64,000 bases of DNA, from NCBI RefSeq assembly GCF_014107495.1, contig NZ_CP041969.1, forward strand, positions 6,249,501 to 6,313,500. Reading direction: 5' to 3'. The notes beneath the pieces are model-generated. The model had not been told where the DNA came from and made no database searches. It saw nothing but the letters and a program-made list of their open reading frames with translations. Numbering within the stretch: position 1 is the first letter of the stretch; the number at the start of each line of letters is the position of its first letter. The DNA comes from Cohnella cholangitidis. Lineage in GTDB: Bacteria > Bacillota > Bacilli > Paenibacillales > Paenibacillaceae. Made by a program: the position numbers and the translations under genes. This document shows positions 37,192-45,509 of the stretch, one piece after another.

Positions 37192-39504
37192 ATGATGCCT
37201 AAATACAAGATCAACACGTATTCAACGGAAGATCGGATCGCCGATCTGTTACCCAGAATGACGCTGAAGGAAAAGGTTGGGCAGTTGAATCAGCACATGT
37301 ACGGATGGAACGCCTATGAACGCGGAACAAACGGCATTGAACTTTCGCAAGAATTCAAAGACCAAGTTGCGTTCGGAGATGGGATGGGAGCGCTGTACGG
37401 CTTATTCCGTGCAGATCCATGGTCGCAGGTCACCTATGAGAACGGGATTCCGACCGTCGACAACGCTAAATTCGCTAACAAAGTCCAAAGATACGTGGTG
37501 GAAAATACTCGCTTGGGCATTCCCGTTCTATTGTCCGAGGAATGTCCTCATGGACACCAAGCGCTGGATGGCACTCTTCTTCCGGTTAACCTAGGCATTG
37601 GATCAACGTGGAACCCTCGTTTGATCGAGGAGGCTTATTCTCATGTCGCGGCCGAAATCCGGTCGCGCGGGGCGCATCTGGGCTTAGTGTCGGCACTGGA
37701 TATTTTGCACGATCCACGTTGGGGACGGACGGAAGAGTGCTACGGCGAAGACCCGCATCTTGCCGCGCAAATGACGGCAGCCATCGTACAAGGATTGCAG
37801 GGCACCGATATCGAGCAACTGAAAACCTCATCCAAAGTCGCGGCGATTCTTAAACATCTTAGCGCTCAAGGAACATGTCTTGGCGGACGCAACGCCGGCC
37901 CGGCTTCGATCGGCGAAAGGGAATTGCGGGAAATCCATTTGCCCGGCGCCAAAGCGGGAATCGAGGCCGGGGCCGCCGGCTGTATGGCTGCCTATAACGA
38001 GATAGACGGCATTCCGTGTCATGTGAACGAGAAGCTGTTGACGGGCATCCTCCGCGAGGAATGGGGGTTCGAAGGAATTGTCATGGCGGACGGCTGCGCG
38101 CTGGATCGTCTACTCGCACTAACCGGTAATTACGAAGCGGCCGCTGCGTTGGCGCTCGCTTCGGGCGTGGATTTGAGCTTGTGGGATACGGCATTTACAA
38201 CTTTGGAGCAGGCGGTAAAGCAAGGGGAAGTCGACGAAAAGGTTATCGATCGCGCCGTTGCCCGGGTATTGCGACTCAAGTTCAACTTGGGGTTGTTCGA
38301 TCGGCCCTACGCGGATGAGAATCTGGCCGCTACCGTTGTCGGTCAACCGGCTATTCGCGCCATGAATGTTCAAGTCGCCCGTGAATCTATTGTCCTGCTG
38401 AAAAACGAGAACGATTTGTTGCCGCTTAACGGAACCTATAAAAGGATCGCCGTTCTCGGTCCTAACGCGGATCGGTTCTACAATCAGCTAGGAGACTATA
38501 CGAGCGTTCAGCGTAAAGATGTCGGATCAACCGTGCTTCAGGGGATTAAGAAAGCCGCTCCAGCCGATGCGGTTATCGAGTATAGCTTAGGTTGCGGCGT
38601 AAGAGATTTGTCCGATAAGGGGCTAGAGGAAGCCGTAGCAACCGCAAAACGCTCGGACATCGCGATATTGGTACTTGGAGGAAGCAGCGCTCGTCAATTC
38701 GGAGGCGAGTTCGACAGCAACGGCGAAGCTATCGTATCCGAGAACGGCCGATCAGAGATGGATTGCGGGGAAGGCGTCGATCTGGCCGATCTCCGATTAG
38801 GAGGTTTGCAAGAAAGGCTCGTACGCGAGGTAAAGGCTACCGGAACGCCGGTCGTCGTAGTGTTGATTCAAGGGCGACCGCATGCTCTGACGGACATTGT
38901 CGAGCATTGCGAGGCGCTCCTGTGCGGTTGGTACCCCGGACAGGAAGGCGGACAAGCGATCGGAGAGATCCTGTTCGGAGATTCTTTCCCGAGCGGCAAG
39001 CTTCCCGTATCTCTTCCTCGTTCTTCGGGCCAGTTGCCGGTCTACTACAACCAGAAAAATCCGGGAAGGCCAAGACCTTACGTCGATATGCCTTCCGATG
39101 CGTTGTATCCTTTCGGTTACGGCCTAAGTTACACGACATTTCAGTACGGTGAAATTCGCGTTAACAAACCGTCGTTGACCGTGCAAGAAATGCATGAGAG
39201 AGCACAGTTCGAGATTAGCATTGAGGTGACCAATACCGGGAAGCGGGTAGGAGCGGAGACGGTTCAACTGTACATCCGCTCTCGGAAATCGGGCATTATC
39301 CGGCGGCTTCTTGAGCTTAAGGCTTTCGAGAAAGTATGGTTGGAACCGGGCGAGAGCAAGACCGTTAGCTTCCGCTTGAAGAGCGAGCAACTATCCATAT
39401 GGAATCGCGAAATGCGGTTCATGCTGGAACCTTGCGAGTTAACGGTTTACGTCGGTGGAGACTCACTCGCTAAAACCGGAGTGGAATTATGCGTAAATAA
39501 ATAA
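37192..39504 (+). CDS. GH3 beta-glucosidase/beta-xylosidase-type enzyme
   Basis: About 770 residues. GH3 N-terminal TIM barrel: MTLKEKVGQLNQH, SEECPHGHQALDGT, DPRWGRTEECYGEDP, the nucleophile region GIVMADGCALDRL; then the alpha/beta sandwich domain (IAVLGPNADRF, VVVVLIQGRPHAL) and a C-terminal fibronectin-III-like domain (VTNTGKRVGAETVQLYI). No signal peptide, so it acts on imported oligosaccharides. ATG at 37192 lies 11 nt behind AGGAGG. As last gene of the locus it probably trims beta-linked glucose or a similar sugar from chains that GH130 then phosphorolyses. Confidence 0.92.
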   Translation: MMPKYKINTYSTEDRIADLLPRMTLKEKVGQLNQHMYGWNAYERGTNGIELSQEFKDQVAFGDGMGALYGLFRADPWSQVTYENGIPTVDNAKFANKVQRYVVENTRLGIPVLLSEECPHGHQALDGTLLPVNLGIGSTWNPRLIEEAYSHVAAEIRSRGAHLGLVSALDILHDPRWGRTEECYGEDPHLAAQMTAAIVQGLQGTDIEQLKTSSKVAAILKHLSAQGTCLGGRNAGPASIGERELREIHLPGAKAGIEAGAAGCMAAYNEIDGIPCHVNEKLLTGILREEWGFEGIVMADGCALDRLLALTGNYEAAAALALASGVDLSLWDTAFTTLEQAVKQGEVDEKVIDRAVARVLRLKFNLGLFDRPYADENLAATVVGQPAIRAMNVQVARESIVLLKNENDLLPLNGTYKRIAVLGPNADRFYNQLGDYTSVQRKDVGSTVLQGIKKAAPADAVIEYSLGCGVRDLSDKGLEEAVATAKRSDIAILVLGGSSARQFGGEFDSNGEAIVSENGRSEMDCGEGVDLADLRLGGLQERLVREVKATGTPVVVVLIQGRPHALTDIVEHCEALLCGWYPGQEGGQAIGEILFGDSFPSGKLPVSLPRSSGQLPVYYNQKNPGRPRPYVDMPSDALYPFGYGLSYTTFQYGEIRVNKPSLTVQEMHERAQFEISIEVTNTGKRVGAETVQLYIRSRKSGIIRRLLELKAFEKVWLEPGESKTVSFRLKSEQLSIWNREMRFMLEPCELTVYVGGDSLAKTGVELCVNK

Positions 39505-39512
39505 GTTGAATT

Positions 39513-39547
39513 GAGCCTCCGCGGTTTGCGGCGGCTCATATTTTTTG
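39513..39547 (+). terminator. Terminator of the glycan-use locus
   Basis: GAGCCTCCGC pairs with GCGGCGGCTC (one mismatch) around a 5-nt loop, followed by ATATTTTTT. Confidence 0.75.
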
Positions 39548-39626
39548 GAATAAAAGATCATAACATAAATTATGTTAACTTAGGTTTCGAAATAACTTTT
39601 TGTTCCCCATCCGGGAATCGGAACGG

Positions 39627-39632
39627 TATAAT
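39627..39632 (+). promoter_or_regulatory. -10 box of the DUF3990-like gene
   Basis: A perfect TATAAT lies 44 bp upstream of the proposed CTG start; the -35 region is poor. A transcript starting here would exclude the first part of the longer open frame, which supports the later start. Confidence 0.4.
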
Positions 39633-39675
39633 AGAATCAGGTTTTGGAAACGATTCCCCGTCGGAGGTGCCTACC

Positions 39676-40293
39676 CTGAGTATCGATATCGTATTTCCTT
39701 CCAGCGTCTATCACGGTACCTTAGACATTTATCTAGAATCCTTCAAGGAACGGTTATTGAACAAGAAATATTGGAAAGAAGGACGAGACTTCGGACCGGG
39801 ATTGTATACGACGATCTCGATCGATCAAGCGAAAGCTTGGGCAAAGTCGATGCAGGACAAGTGGAATGAAGGACAGCCCTGCGTATTGGAGATCGCCGTC
39901 GAATCCGAGCGGTTGAGCTTTCAGCCGAACTATCGCATCTTCACGGGAGTGTCGCTGGAATGGGCGAAATACATTTACAGGCATCGCAAAGTTCCCCCTA
40001 ACGGCAAGGATCCGTGCAGCTCTCACGCGCATATCGCGATCGGTCCTATGGCAGATGCCAATACTGGTATTATCGTGCAGGATGGGGTAAGATTAAATAA
40101 AGACAGTCAATGGTTTCTGGACAAGATTACGCGTAATCATTCAAACCGTCGTTTAGACAGCCTTCAGTTGGGCAATCAAATCGTATTTTGCGATGAAACG
40201 CTGGCACCGATGTTGAACCTTACCGGTTCGTATGTCTATCAGGGAAGAAGGTGGCGTTACGTTGGCAACGAGGAAACGGTTAAACAGTTATGA
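39676..40293 (+). CDS. DUF3990-like protein (ADP-ribosyltransferase-like fold), probable CTG start
   Basis: About 205 residues. VYHGTLDIYLESFKERLL and DFGPGLYTTISIDQAKAWA match the core of DUF3990 proteins: an H-G-T motif followed by a DFG-x-G-x-Y-x-T stretch, as in the NAD-binding part of ADP-ribosyltransferase-like folds. The frame is open from 39511, but the only ribosome binding site is CGGAGGTG at 39662-39669, 6 nt before a CTG at 39676; ATG, GTG or TTG starts with support are lacking. A small gene overlaps the 3' end. DUF3990 proteins often occur with a small partner, sometimes in toxin-like settings; the activity is inferred, not shown. Confidence 0.6.
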   Translation: MSIDIVFPSSVYHGTLDIYLESFKERLLNKKYWKEGRDFGPGLYTTISIDQAKAWAKSMQDKWNEGQPCVLEIAVESERLSFQPNYRIFTGVSLEWAKYIYRHRKVPPNGKDPCSSHAHIAIGPMADANTGIIVQDGVRLNKDSQWFLDKITRNHSNRRLDSLQLGNQIVFCDETLAPMLNLTGSYVYQGRRWRYVGNEETVKQL

Positions 40294-40519
40294 GAAAGCA
40301 ATCGTCGATCAATTGCAGCAGCTCTACGGTTACACGCCTGCGGCAGCGAGGGACATTGTCGAAGAGTATAGAGCGGTATTGGGTTTGATCGGCGGATATC
40401 CGATGGCGGCCGACTATGCGGAATATTTCCACAAAGCCAATCTAGAAGGACGATCAGGCAAAGAATGGATGAACGCGATTATTAAGCGAAGAGAAGAAGC
40501 AGCGGCGATTGCCCAATAA
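40262..40519 (+). CDS. Small protein overlapping the DUF3990-like gene (putative partner)
   Basis: About 85 residues, mostly helical, acidic in the middle: YEKAIVDQLQQLYGYTPAAARDIVEEY and KEWMNAIIKRREEAAAIAQ. TTG at 40262 has AAGGTGG 7 nt upstream. It overlaps the DUF3990-like gene by 32 nt, so the two are tightly coupled, as in toxin-antitoxin or enzyme-adaptor pairs. I do not recognise the family. A terminator follows, closing a two-gene unit. Confidence 0.6.
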   Translation: MATRKRLNSYEKAIVDQLQQLYGYTPAAARDIVEEYRAVLGLIGGYPMAADYAEYFHKANLEGRSGKEWMNAIIKRREEAAAIAQ

Positions 40520-40521
40520 AT

Positions 40522-40557
40522 AAACCACTCCAAATAAGGCGGAGTGGTTTTCTTTAT
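40522..40557. terminator. Terminator between the DUF3990 pair and xerS
   Basis: AACCACTCC pairs perfectly with GGAGTGGTT around a 9-nt loop, followed by TTCTTTATT on the plus strand; A-rich on the other side. It serves converging genes. Confidence 0.75.
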
Positions 40558-40565
40558 TCTAAGCC

Positions 40566-41651
40566 TTAATCTTCCGTTTTTCGGCGATCGATCGCTTCAG
40601 CCATCGTCCTGTCGGTGAGGTGAGCGTAGATTTGCGTCGTTTCCGGGGAAGCATGGCCAAGCTGCTCTTGGGTTTTGTACAGATCGTTGCTTAAATAGTA
40701 ATCGGTGGCGAAGGAATGCCGGAGCTTGTGCACCGACAGGTAGGGTTTGCCGAAGCGTTTCGCGTATTTCATGACCATCTCTTGAATGGCTCGTTTGGTC
40801 ATGCGCGAACCTTCTTTTTTTCCGTTCGCTATCGCTAGGAACAGAGCTTTCTCGCGCTTCGGCGCCTTATACCTGGATTCCCGTTGCCTTAAATACTCCT
40901 CCAGATCGCCGATAGCGTCTTGGCGGAAGTAAACCGGCGTCTTGAAAGTATCATCGTTTTTCCCTTTGCGATAGACGTAGACTAGCCGCTTCTTGAAATC
41001 GACGTCGTCCATGTTCAGGTTGACGAGCTCGGATACGCGAAGCCCCGAATTCAGAATAAGGCTTACGATGCAGCAATCGCGAATACGGTTGAGCTCATGG
41101 GCGTAAATCGCTTGTTTGTTCGTCGCGACATCGTGGGCGTAATCTTGTTTAATGTAGTTAATGAATTCGAGAATTTCTTGCTCTTGCAACAGCTTGCCTT
41201 CTAGTTTGGCCGCCGTATCCTTAGGCTTCTGCGTTCTTTTCACGGATACTTTGGCCATGACGTTGCGCTTAAGAAGCGGATAGAATTCCTCGTCTTCCGC
41301 GATCTGGCTTAAATAGTGGAACAAGGAACGAAGAGAGGACAGCTTCCGGGATATCGTCGTCTTCGTATTGGCATTGTCCCGTTTCGTAGCGAGAAACATT
41401 CGGAAGTTGTCCACGCTGTCCATATGCAGCCGCTCTAGGTCGAGGAGCGGAATTTCCGTCATTTTCACGGCCGAAGTCAAGCCTTCCGCCATTAGCCAGG
41501 ACAAGAAAACCTCATAATCCCTTATGTATTCCAAAAGAGAGGAAGGGGACAGATCGGGCAGCTTATAATTCATGAATTTCTCTACGTACCAAGGCATCCT
41601 CGGAATTCGTTGGTCTAACTCTTCGCGGTCTTTGCGCTTTTGGAGATTCAT
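40566..41651 (-). CDS. xerS: Tyrosine recombinase XerS
   Basis: 361 residues. N-terminal SAM-like core-binding domain, then the catalytic domain with Arg in NSGLRVSELVNL, Lys in VYRKGKNDDTFK, HKLRHSFAT, and HASPETTQIYAH with the Tyr nucleophile. The length and the start PRMPWYVEKFMNYK match XerS, the single-recombinase type that resolves chromosome dimers in streptococci and is also present in many bacilli. ATG at 41651. No dif-like site could be identified with confidence near it. Confidence 0.88.
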   Translation of the reverse strand: MNLQKRKDREELDQRIPRMPWYVEKFMNYKLPDLSPSSLLEYIRDYEVFLSWLMAEGLTSAVKMTEIPLLDLERLHMDSVDNFRMFLATKRDNANTKTTISRKLSSLRSLFHYLSQIAEDEEFYPLLKRNVMAKVSVKRTQKPKDTAAKLEGKLLQEQEILEFINYIKQDYAHDVATNKQAIYAHELNRIRDCCIVSLILNSGLRVSELVNLNMDDVDFKKRLVYVYRKGKNDDTFKTPVYFRQDAIGDLEEYLRQRESRYKAPKREKALFLAIANGKKEGSRMTKRAIQEMVMKYAKRFGKPYLSVHKLRHSFATDYYLSNDLYKTQEQLGHASPETTQIYAHLTDRTMAEAIDRRKTED

Positions 41652-41807
41652 CAGATCACCTCGTAGGTTATATAGTAACTGTAATAGCTGCCACTGAAAT
41701 ATTCAAGACTCGCAGTGGTAATATAAGGTTTCCAGCAACTATCGGTTGTCCACTGGCGTCTAATATTCATGTACAGACCAACAAATAGACATAGGGGAGA
41801 GGAACGT

Positions 41808-42509
41808 ATGTACAAACAGAGTTTAATGGCCATCTTAATTCTAACCGTCGCGATTTCATTGGCGGCCTGCGGGAACAATGCAAATGAACCAGCAGGTTCA
41901 CCGCCCGGGACAAGCTCGCCGACGAGCTCGAACGTGCCGACAAACGAACCGACGACAAGCGAGCCGTCGTCATCCAGCGCACAACCGGATGCTAAGAAGG
42001 TTGAAATAGAGGGAACGGTAACGGCGTTGGATGGCAATGGCGTTCTTATCATAGATAAGGATGGACAAGCCAAGGATAAAAACCCAAGAGCGGTATGGGT
42101 CGATTTCTCCGGATCGCCGGATGTAATCAAGGACGTACGGATAGGGTATCGCGTTAAAGCCGAGAGCACGAACGCGGCGATCCAAGAAACCTATCCGGAA
42201 AGTACGAAAGGGAGTAAATTAGAGATCGTTAATTCAGATACGGGCAATGGAGATCTGCAAGGCACGATCACGAAAATCATAACGAATGAAGCCAATAGTT
42301 CGCCGAGCGTCATCGAGGTGGACGGAACGAAATTAAGTTTAATCCCGATTACGGTATACTGGAACGACGACCAGCTAACGGATGCTAAAACATTAAAAGT
42401 CGGGGACAAAGTTCAAGTATGGTATCCTGGTTATACGCTCGGCGATGAAAAACAGATTACTCAGATTAAAAATTATAAAAGAATAAAGTACAAAAGAGTC
42501 GATTCGTGA
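41808..42509 (+). CDS. Lipoprotein with DUF3221-like domains
   Basis: 233 residues. Signal peptide with lipobox SLAACGNN, then a Ser/Thr/Pro-rich linker of ~35 residues, then two similar beta-rich units: EIEGTVTALDGNGVLIID ... IQETYPESTKGSKLEIV and LQGTITKIITNEANSSPSVIEV ... VGDKVQVWYPG. These resemble the DUF3221 domain (YobA-like secreted proteins). ATG at 41808 lies behind GGGGAGAGGAA. Function unknown. Confidence 0.7.
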   Translation: MYKQSLMAILILTVAISLAACGNNANEPAGSPPGTSSPTSSNVPTNEPTTSEPSSSSAQPDAKKVEIEGTVTALDGNGVLIIDKDGQAKDKNPRAVWVDFSGSPDVIKDVRIGYRVKAESTNAAIQETYPESTKGSKLEIVNSDTGNGDLQGTITKIITNEANSSPSVIEVDGTKLSLIPITVYWNDDQLTDAKTLKVGDKVQVWYPGYTLGDEKQITQIKNYKRIKYKRVDS

Positions 42510-42524
42510 AAAAGCGATTGATTT

Positions 42525-42568
42525 GATACAATGAGGGGAGTGCAAACTACCCTCATTGTTTTTTTTTG
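42525..42568 (+). terminator. Terminator after the DUF3221 lipoprotein gene
   Basis: CAATGAGGG pairs perfectly with CCCTCATTG around a 12-nt loop, followed by eight or more T. Confidence 0.85.
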
Positions 42569-42605
42569 CAATTGTAATTTTACAACAGTGGATTCCAACA
42601 AAAAT

Positions 42606-42623
42606 ACATAATTAAAATTATGT
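42606..42623. promoter_or_regulatory. Palindrome in the nos promoter region
   Basis: ACATAATT-AA-AATTATGT is a perfect 18-bp palindrome 22 bp before the nos start, over a possible -10 (CATAAT). It could bind a repressor, but A+T-rich palindromes arise easily by chance. Confidence 0.3.
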
Positions 42624-42644
42624 CAACTAATTGGAGAAAACAAT

Positions 42645-43748
42645 ATGATTAATGTGGTTAACAATATGGTCGATGTCGAACAAGCTGCAGTCGCTTTTAT
42701 TCGGCTTTATTATGAAGAAACCGGTCGTTCCCTAGAAGAGGCAGAAACCCGGATCGCGGAGGCCGTAATTTCAATTAGAAATACCGGTACTTACAGCCAT
42801 ACAACCGATGAGTTGACGTTCGGCGCTAGAGTCGCATGGCGCAACAACAGCCGCTGTATCGGCCGATTATTCTGGGAGTCGCTTGAAGTCATCGACGAGA
42901 GAGACGCGAATACGGAAGAGGAAATCGCAGAGGCGCTTCTGAGACATATGGCATATGCGACTAATGAAGGCCGAATTCGTCCTACGCTGACCGTGTTTGC
43001 GCCTGAGTCATACGATGGCCGATATATTCGGATATGGAACCATCAGCTTATCCGATATGCCGGTTACGAGACGAACGAAGGCATTGTTGGAGATCCGTCT
43101 TCCGTTGCCTTAACGAAAGCGATCTCCCGGTTGGGATGGCAAGGAGCAGGATCCAAATACGATGTTCTGCCCATTGTTATCCAGATGAACGGCCAACAAC
43201 CAAAATGGTTCCCAATACCGAACGACTACGTTAAAGAAGTCGAACTCGTACACCCGGAAATCGAAGGCTTCGCGGAGTTGAATCTTCGCTGGTATGCGGT
43301 TCCGTTCCTCTCGGACATGGCTCTTGAAGTCGGCGGCATTCGTTATACCGCGGCGCCGTTTAACGGATGGTACATGGGAACGGAGATCGGCGCTCGCAAT
43401 TTGGCGGATACCGATCGATATAATGAGCTTCCCGCTATCGCGGATAAGTTAGGATTGGATCGATCCTCGAATACGACATTGTGGAAGGATCGGGCGCTGC
43501 TCGAGCTTAATGCGGCCGTGATTCATTCTTATAAGTCCAATGGAGTAAGCATCGTCGATCATCACACGGCTGCCGAACAATTCATGACCTTCATGAAACG
43601 CGAAGAGGCTCAAGGCCGTTCCGTAAACGCAAGATGGTCTTGGCTCATTCCGCCGATGTCTCCCGCAGCTACTCCGATATGGAATAAAAGCGATTTGACC
43701 GAACGAGACATCCAACCGGATTATAAAGCCCAGCAACTTCCTTATTAA
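42645..43748 (+). CDS. nos: Bacterial nitric oxide synthase oxygenase
   Basis: 367 residues, oxygenase domain only. The haem-binding region is ARVAWRNNSRCIGRLFW with the axial Cys; substrate and pterin features include NEGIVGDPSS, the Trp/Glu stretch PFNGWYMGTEIGARNL, and SWLIPPMSPAATPIW at the C-terminus. It makes NO from arginine with electrons from a separate flavodoxin or reductase. ATG at 42645 follows TTGGAGAAA. The next gene begins 19 nt later and may be cotranscribed. Confidence 0.95.
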   Translation: MINVVNNMVDVEQAAVAFIRLYYEETGRSLEEAETRIAEAVISIRNTGTYSHTTDELTFGARVAWRNNSRCIGRLFWESLEVIDERDANTEEEIAEALLRHMAYATNEGRIRPTLTVFAPESYDGRYIRIWNHQLIRYAGYETNEGIVGDPSSVALTKAISRLGWQGAGSKYDVLPIVIQMNGQQPKWFPIPNDYVKEVELVHPEIEGFAELNLRWYAVPFLSDMALEVGGIRYTAAPFNGWYMGTEIGARNLADTDRYNELPAIADKLGLDRSSNTTLWKDRALLELNAAVIHSYKSNGVSIVDHHTAAEQFMTFMKREEAQGRSVNARWSWLIPPMSPAATPIWNKSDLTERDIQPDYKAQQLPY

Positions 43749-43767
43749 ATAACAAGGAGAGCAATTC

Positions 43768-44073
43768 ATGATGGCAATCGTACAGGTCACAACAGTACCA
43801 CTCGGAACAGGAACGACAAGCTTGGGAGATTACGTAGCTGCCGTATATCAAGTTCTTGAGCAGGCTCAAGAGAAGATCAAATATCAACTCACTCCCATGA
43901 GCACGATCATAGAAGGGGAACTGGAAGATTTGTTTGCGGTAGTAAGAAGAATGCACGAGGTACCTTTCGCTAACGGGGCAATGCGCGTGTCGACCTCGAT
44001 TACGATCGATGATCGCAGGGACAAGATCGGTACGATGGAGCAGAAAGTAAAATCCGTAGAACAGAAGTTGTAG
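43768..44073 (+). CDS. MTH1187/YkoF-family thiamine-binding protein (UPF0045)
   Basis: 101 residues with the signature start AIVQVTTVPLGTGTTSLGDYVA and the segment KYQLTPMSTIIEGELEDLF. Members of UPF0045 (YqgV, MTH1187) have a ferredoxin-like fold and bind thiamine or hydroxymethylpyrimidine. It sits 19 nt after nos with CAAGGAGAG in front, so it is probably cotranscribed; a functional link to NO synthesis is not known. Confidence 0.82.
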   Translation: MMAIVQVTTVPLGTGTTSLGDYVAAVYQVLEQAQEKIKYQLTPMSTIIEGELEDLFAVVRRMHEVPFANGAMRVSTSITIDDRRDKIGTMEQKVKSVEQKL

Positions 44074-44090
44074 CCTGCTTCTAGACATTT

Positions 44091-44639
44091 TTATGCCGAC
44101 AATCCGCGCTGTACCCTGTTCATATAACCCGATAACGACCCTCTATAAATTTCTTGAGACGACAATGACAGCTCGAAGTCTTCCGGCGTTACGAAATAAG
44201 ACGGTTTGTTAATGGGACGGTAGTTGCTCTGCTCCAATACGGAGGCTACGAAATGAGAACAGAAGAAAGCGTCCTGGCGCGTGATTCGCTTGTTGAGCAA
44301 GATGCCGACTAACCCGAGCAAATGGTATTTATAACGCTCGGGGTTGTTCAGCATGGACGAAACGTAATGGCGCATTTTCAGATAATCTTGATCGTCGACC
44401 GTGCACCGATAGACCGCGCAGCTTGCGCCGTAGTAGAAGGGATCGTTAAAATTTTCTTTAATGAATCCTCCGACGAACGGATTGTTGACCTTTTTCCTGC
44501 CGAAGCTGTATACTTCCTTCATCTCGCCGTCGAACGAGAGAGAGGCATGATTTAGAGACGCTTTGGTAAACCACTTGATCGTTTGGCTGAACAAAGTTCC
44601 CGTCTCTGTCAGCACGATGAAGATCTCATTTTGTTTCAT
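44091..44639 (-). CDS. Permuted papain-like (NlpC/P60 superfamily, YiiX-like) protein
   Basis: 182 residues, no signal peptide. The order His first (LNHASLSFDG) and Cys later (DAFFCSHFVASVLEQS) is that of circularly permuted NlpC/P60 or YiiX-like enzymes, which can be amidases or lipid hydrolases. ATG at 44639 follows AAGGAGC. It converges on the thiamine-binding protein gene. The substrate is unknown. Confidence 0.68.
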   Translation of the reverse strand: MKQNEIFIVLTETGTLFSQTIKWFTKASLNHASLSFDGEMKEVYSFGRKKVNNPFVGGFIKENFNDPFYYGASCAVYRCTVDDQDYLKMRHYVSSMLNNPERYKYHLLGLVGILLNKRITRQDAFFCSHFVASVLEQSNYRPINKPSYFVTPEDFELSLSSQEIYRGSLSGYMNRVQRGLSA

Positions 44640-44804
44640 ATAAAGAAGCTCCTTCCGGAGAACGATTGATTAACTCTAGGTTAATGGAAATGATCACCGT
44701 TCTTAACAAACCCGGGTTGAGGTTTCTTCCAGATAATAGTCCGAAGCGAACCCCGACTTCCGTCGGGATGCGAACTCTACCAAAGACTCGAGAGGATGAT
44801 CTCC

Positions 44805-45506
44805 TTGCACCGCATCATGATTTGCGAAGATGATCCCAAGTTAGCGAACTTACTAAAAACGAACATCGAGAAATACGGATACGAAACCGGAGTCGTCGAG
44901 CATTTCGACAACGTGCTTGCTTTCTTCCAATCGTACGATCCTCATCTTGTCCTGATGGATGTCAACTTGCCTAAATACGACGGTTTCTATTGGTGCAGGC
45001 AAATCCGCTCCGTATCCAAATGCCAGATCGTATTCATTTCCGCCCGGTCGGGAGAGATGGATCAGGTGATGGCGCTGGAATACGGAGGAGATGACTACAT
45101 AACCAAACCCTTCCACATGGAAGTCGTCATGGCCAAGATTCGCAGTCAATTAAGGCGAGGTTACGGCGAATACGCTCCGTTGATCGAGGAAAGAATCGTG
45201 AAGCTTGCCGGCTTAAACGTGTACCCGGAACGGATGGAGATAGAACTGCACGAAGCAAGGAGCCAGTTGACCAAAAAAGAAACGGCGTTGCTGGAAATGC
45301 TCATGCAGCAATCCCCCCGAGTCGTAAGCCGCGAAGCATTGTTGGAGAAGTTGTGGGACGATCAGTCTTTCGTGGACGAGAATACGCTAAACGTGAATAT
45401 TACCCGGTTGCGCAAGAAGCTGCAGGAGATCGGCGCGGATAACGGAATCGAAACCGTGCGAGGCGCAGGATACAGGCTTCTTCCGGCATGGGAAGATAGG
45501 AAATAG
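44805..45506 (+). CDS. BceR-type response regulator
   Basis: About 233 residues. Receiver: MICEDDPKLANLL, LVLMDVNLPKYDGFYWC, ITKPFHMEV; winged helix: LTKKETALLEMLM, VSREALLEKLWDD, NTLNVNITRLRKKL. The CR/YDGFYWC style is typical of BceR/PsdR-like regulators. TTG at 44805 lies 10 nt behind AGAGG; the ATG at 44796 directly abuts that site. First gene of a four-gene peptide-resistance module. Confidence 0.88.
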   Translation: MHRIMICEDDPKLANLLKTNIEKYGYETGVVEHFDNVLAFFQSYDPHLVLMDVNLPKYDGFYWCRQIRSVSKCQIVFISARSGEMDQVMALEYGGDDYITKPFHMEVVMAKIRSQLRRGYGEYAPLIEERIVKLAGLNVYPERMEIELHEARSQLTKKETALLEMLMQQSPRVVSREALLEKLWDDQSFVDENTLNVNITRLRKKLQEIGADNGIETVRGAGYRLLPAWEDRK

Positions 45507-45509
45507 CCG

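Noticed and set aside
39645..39658. Catabolite-response-like sequence TGGAAACGATTCCC between promoter and start of the DUF3990-like gene
   Set aside because: It fits much of the CcpA site pattern but lacks the final A/T positions, and there is no sugar-related gene behind it; chance matches of this quality are common.
41668..41684. TATAGTAACTGTA shared between the xerS upstream region and 56104-56118, considered as a dif/attachment core
   Set aside because: Many 13-mer coincidences are expected in a 64-kb window, and neither copy has the two-arm layout of a Xer site.
41769..41807. Extended start of the DUF3221 lipoprotein
   Set aside because: Without these codons the protein begins with a clean signal peptide and lipobox behind a good ribosome binding site at 41808.
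44754..44769. Hairpin CCCGAC/GTCGGG before the BceR-like gene as a terminator
   Set aside because: No T-run on either strand and no gene ends just upstream; could be a minor leader structure only.
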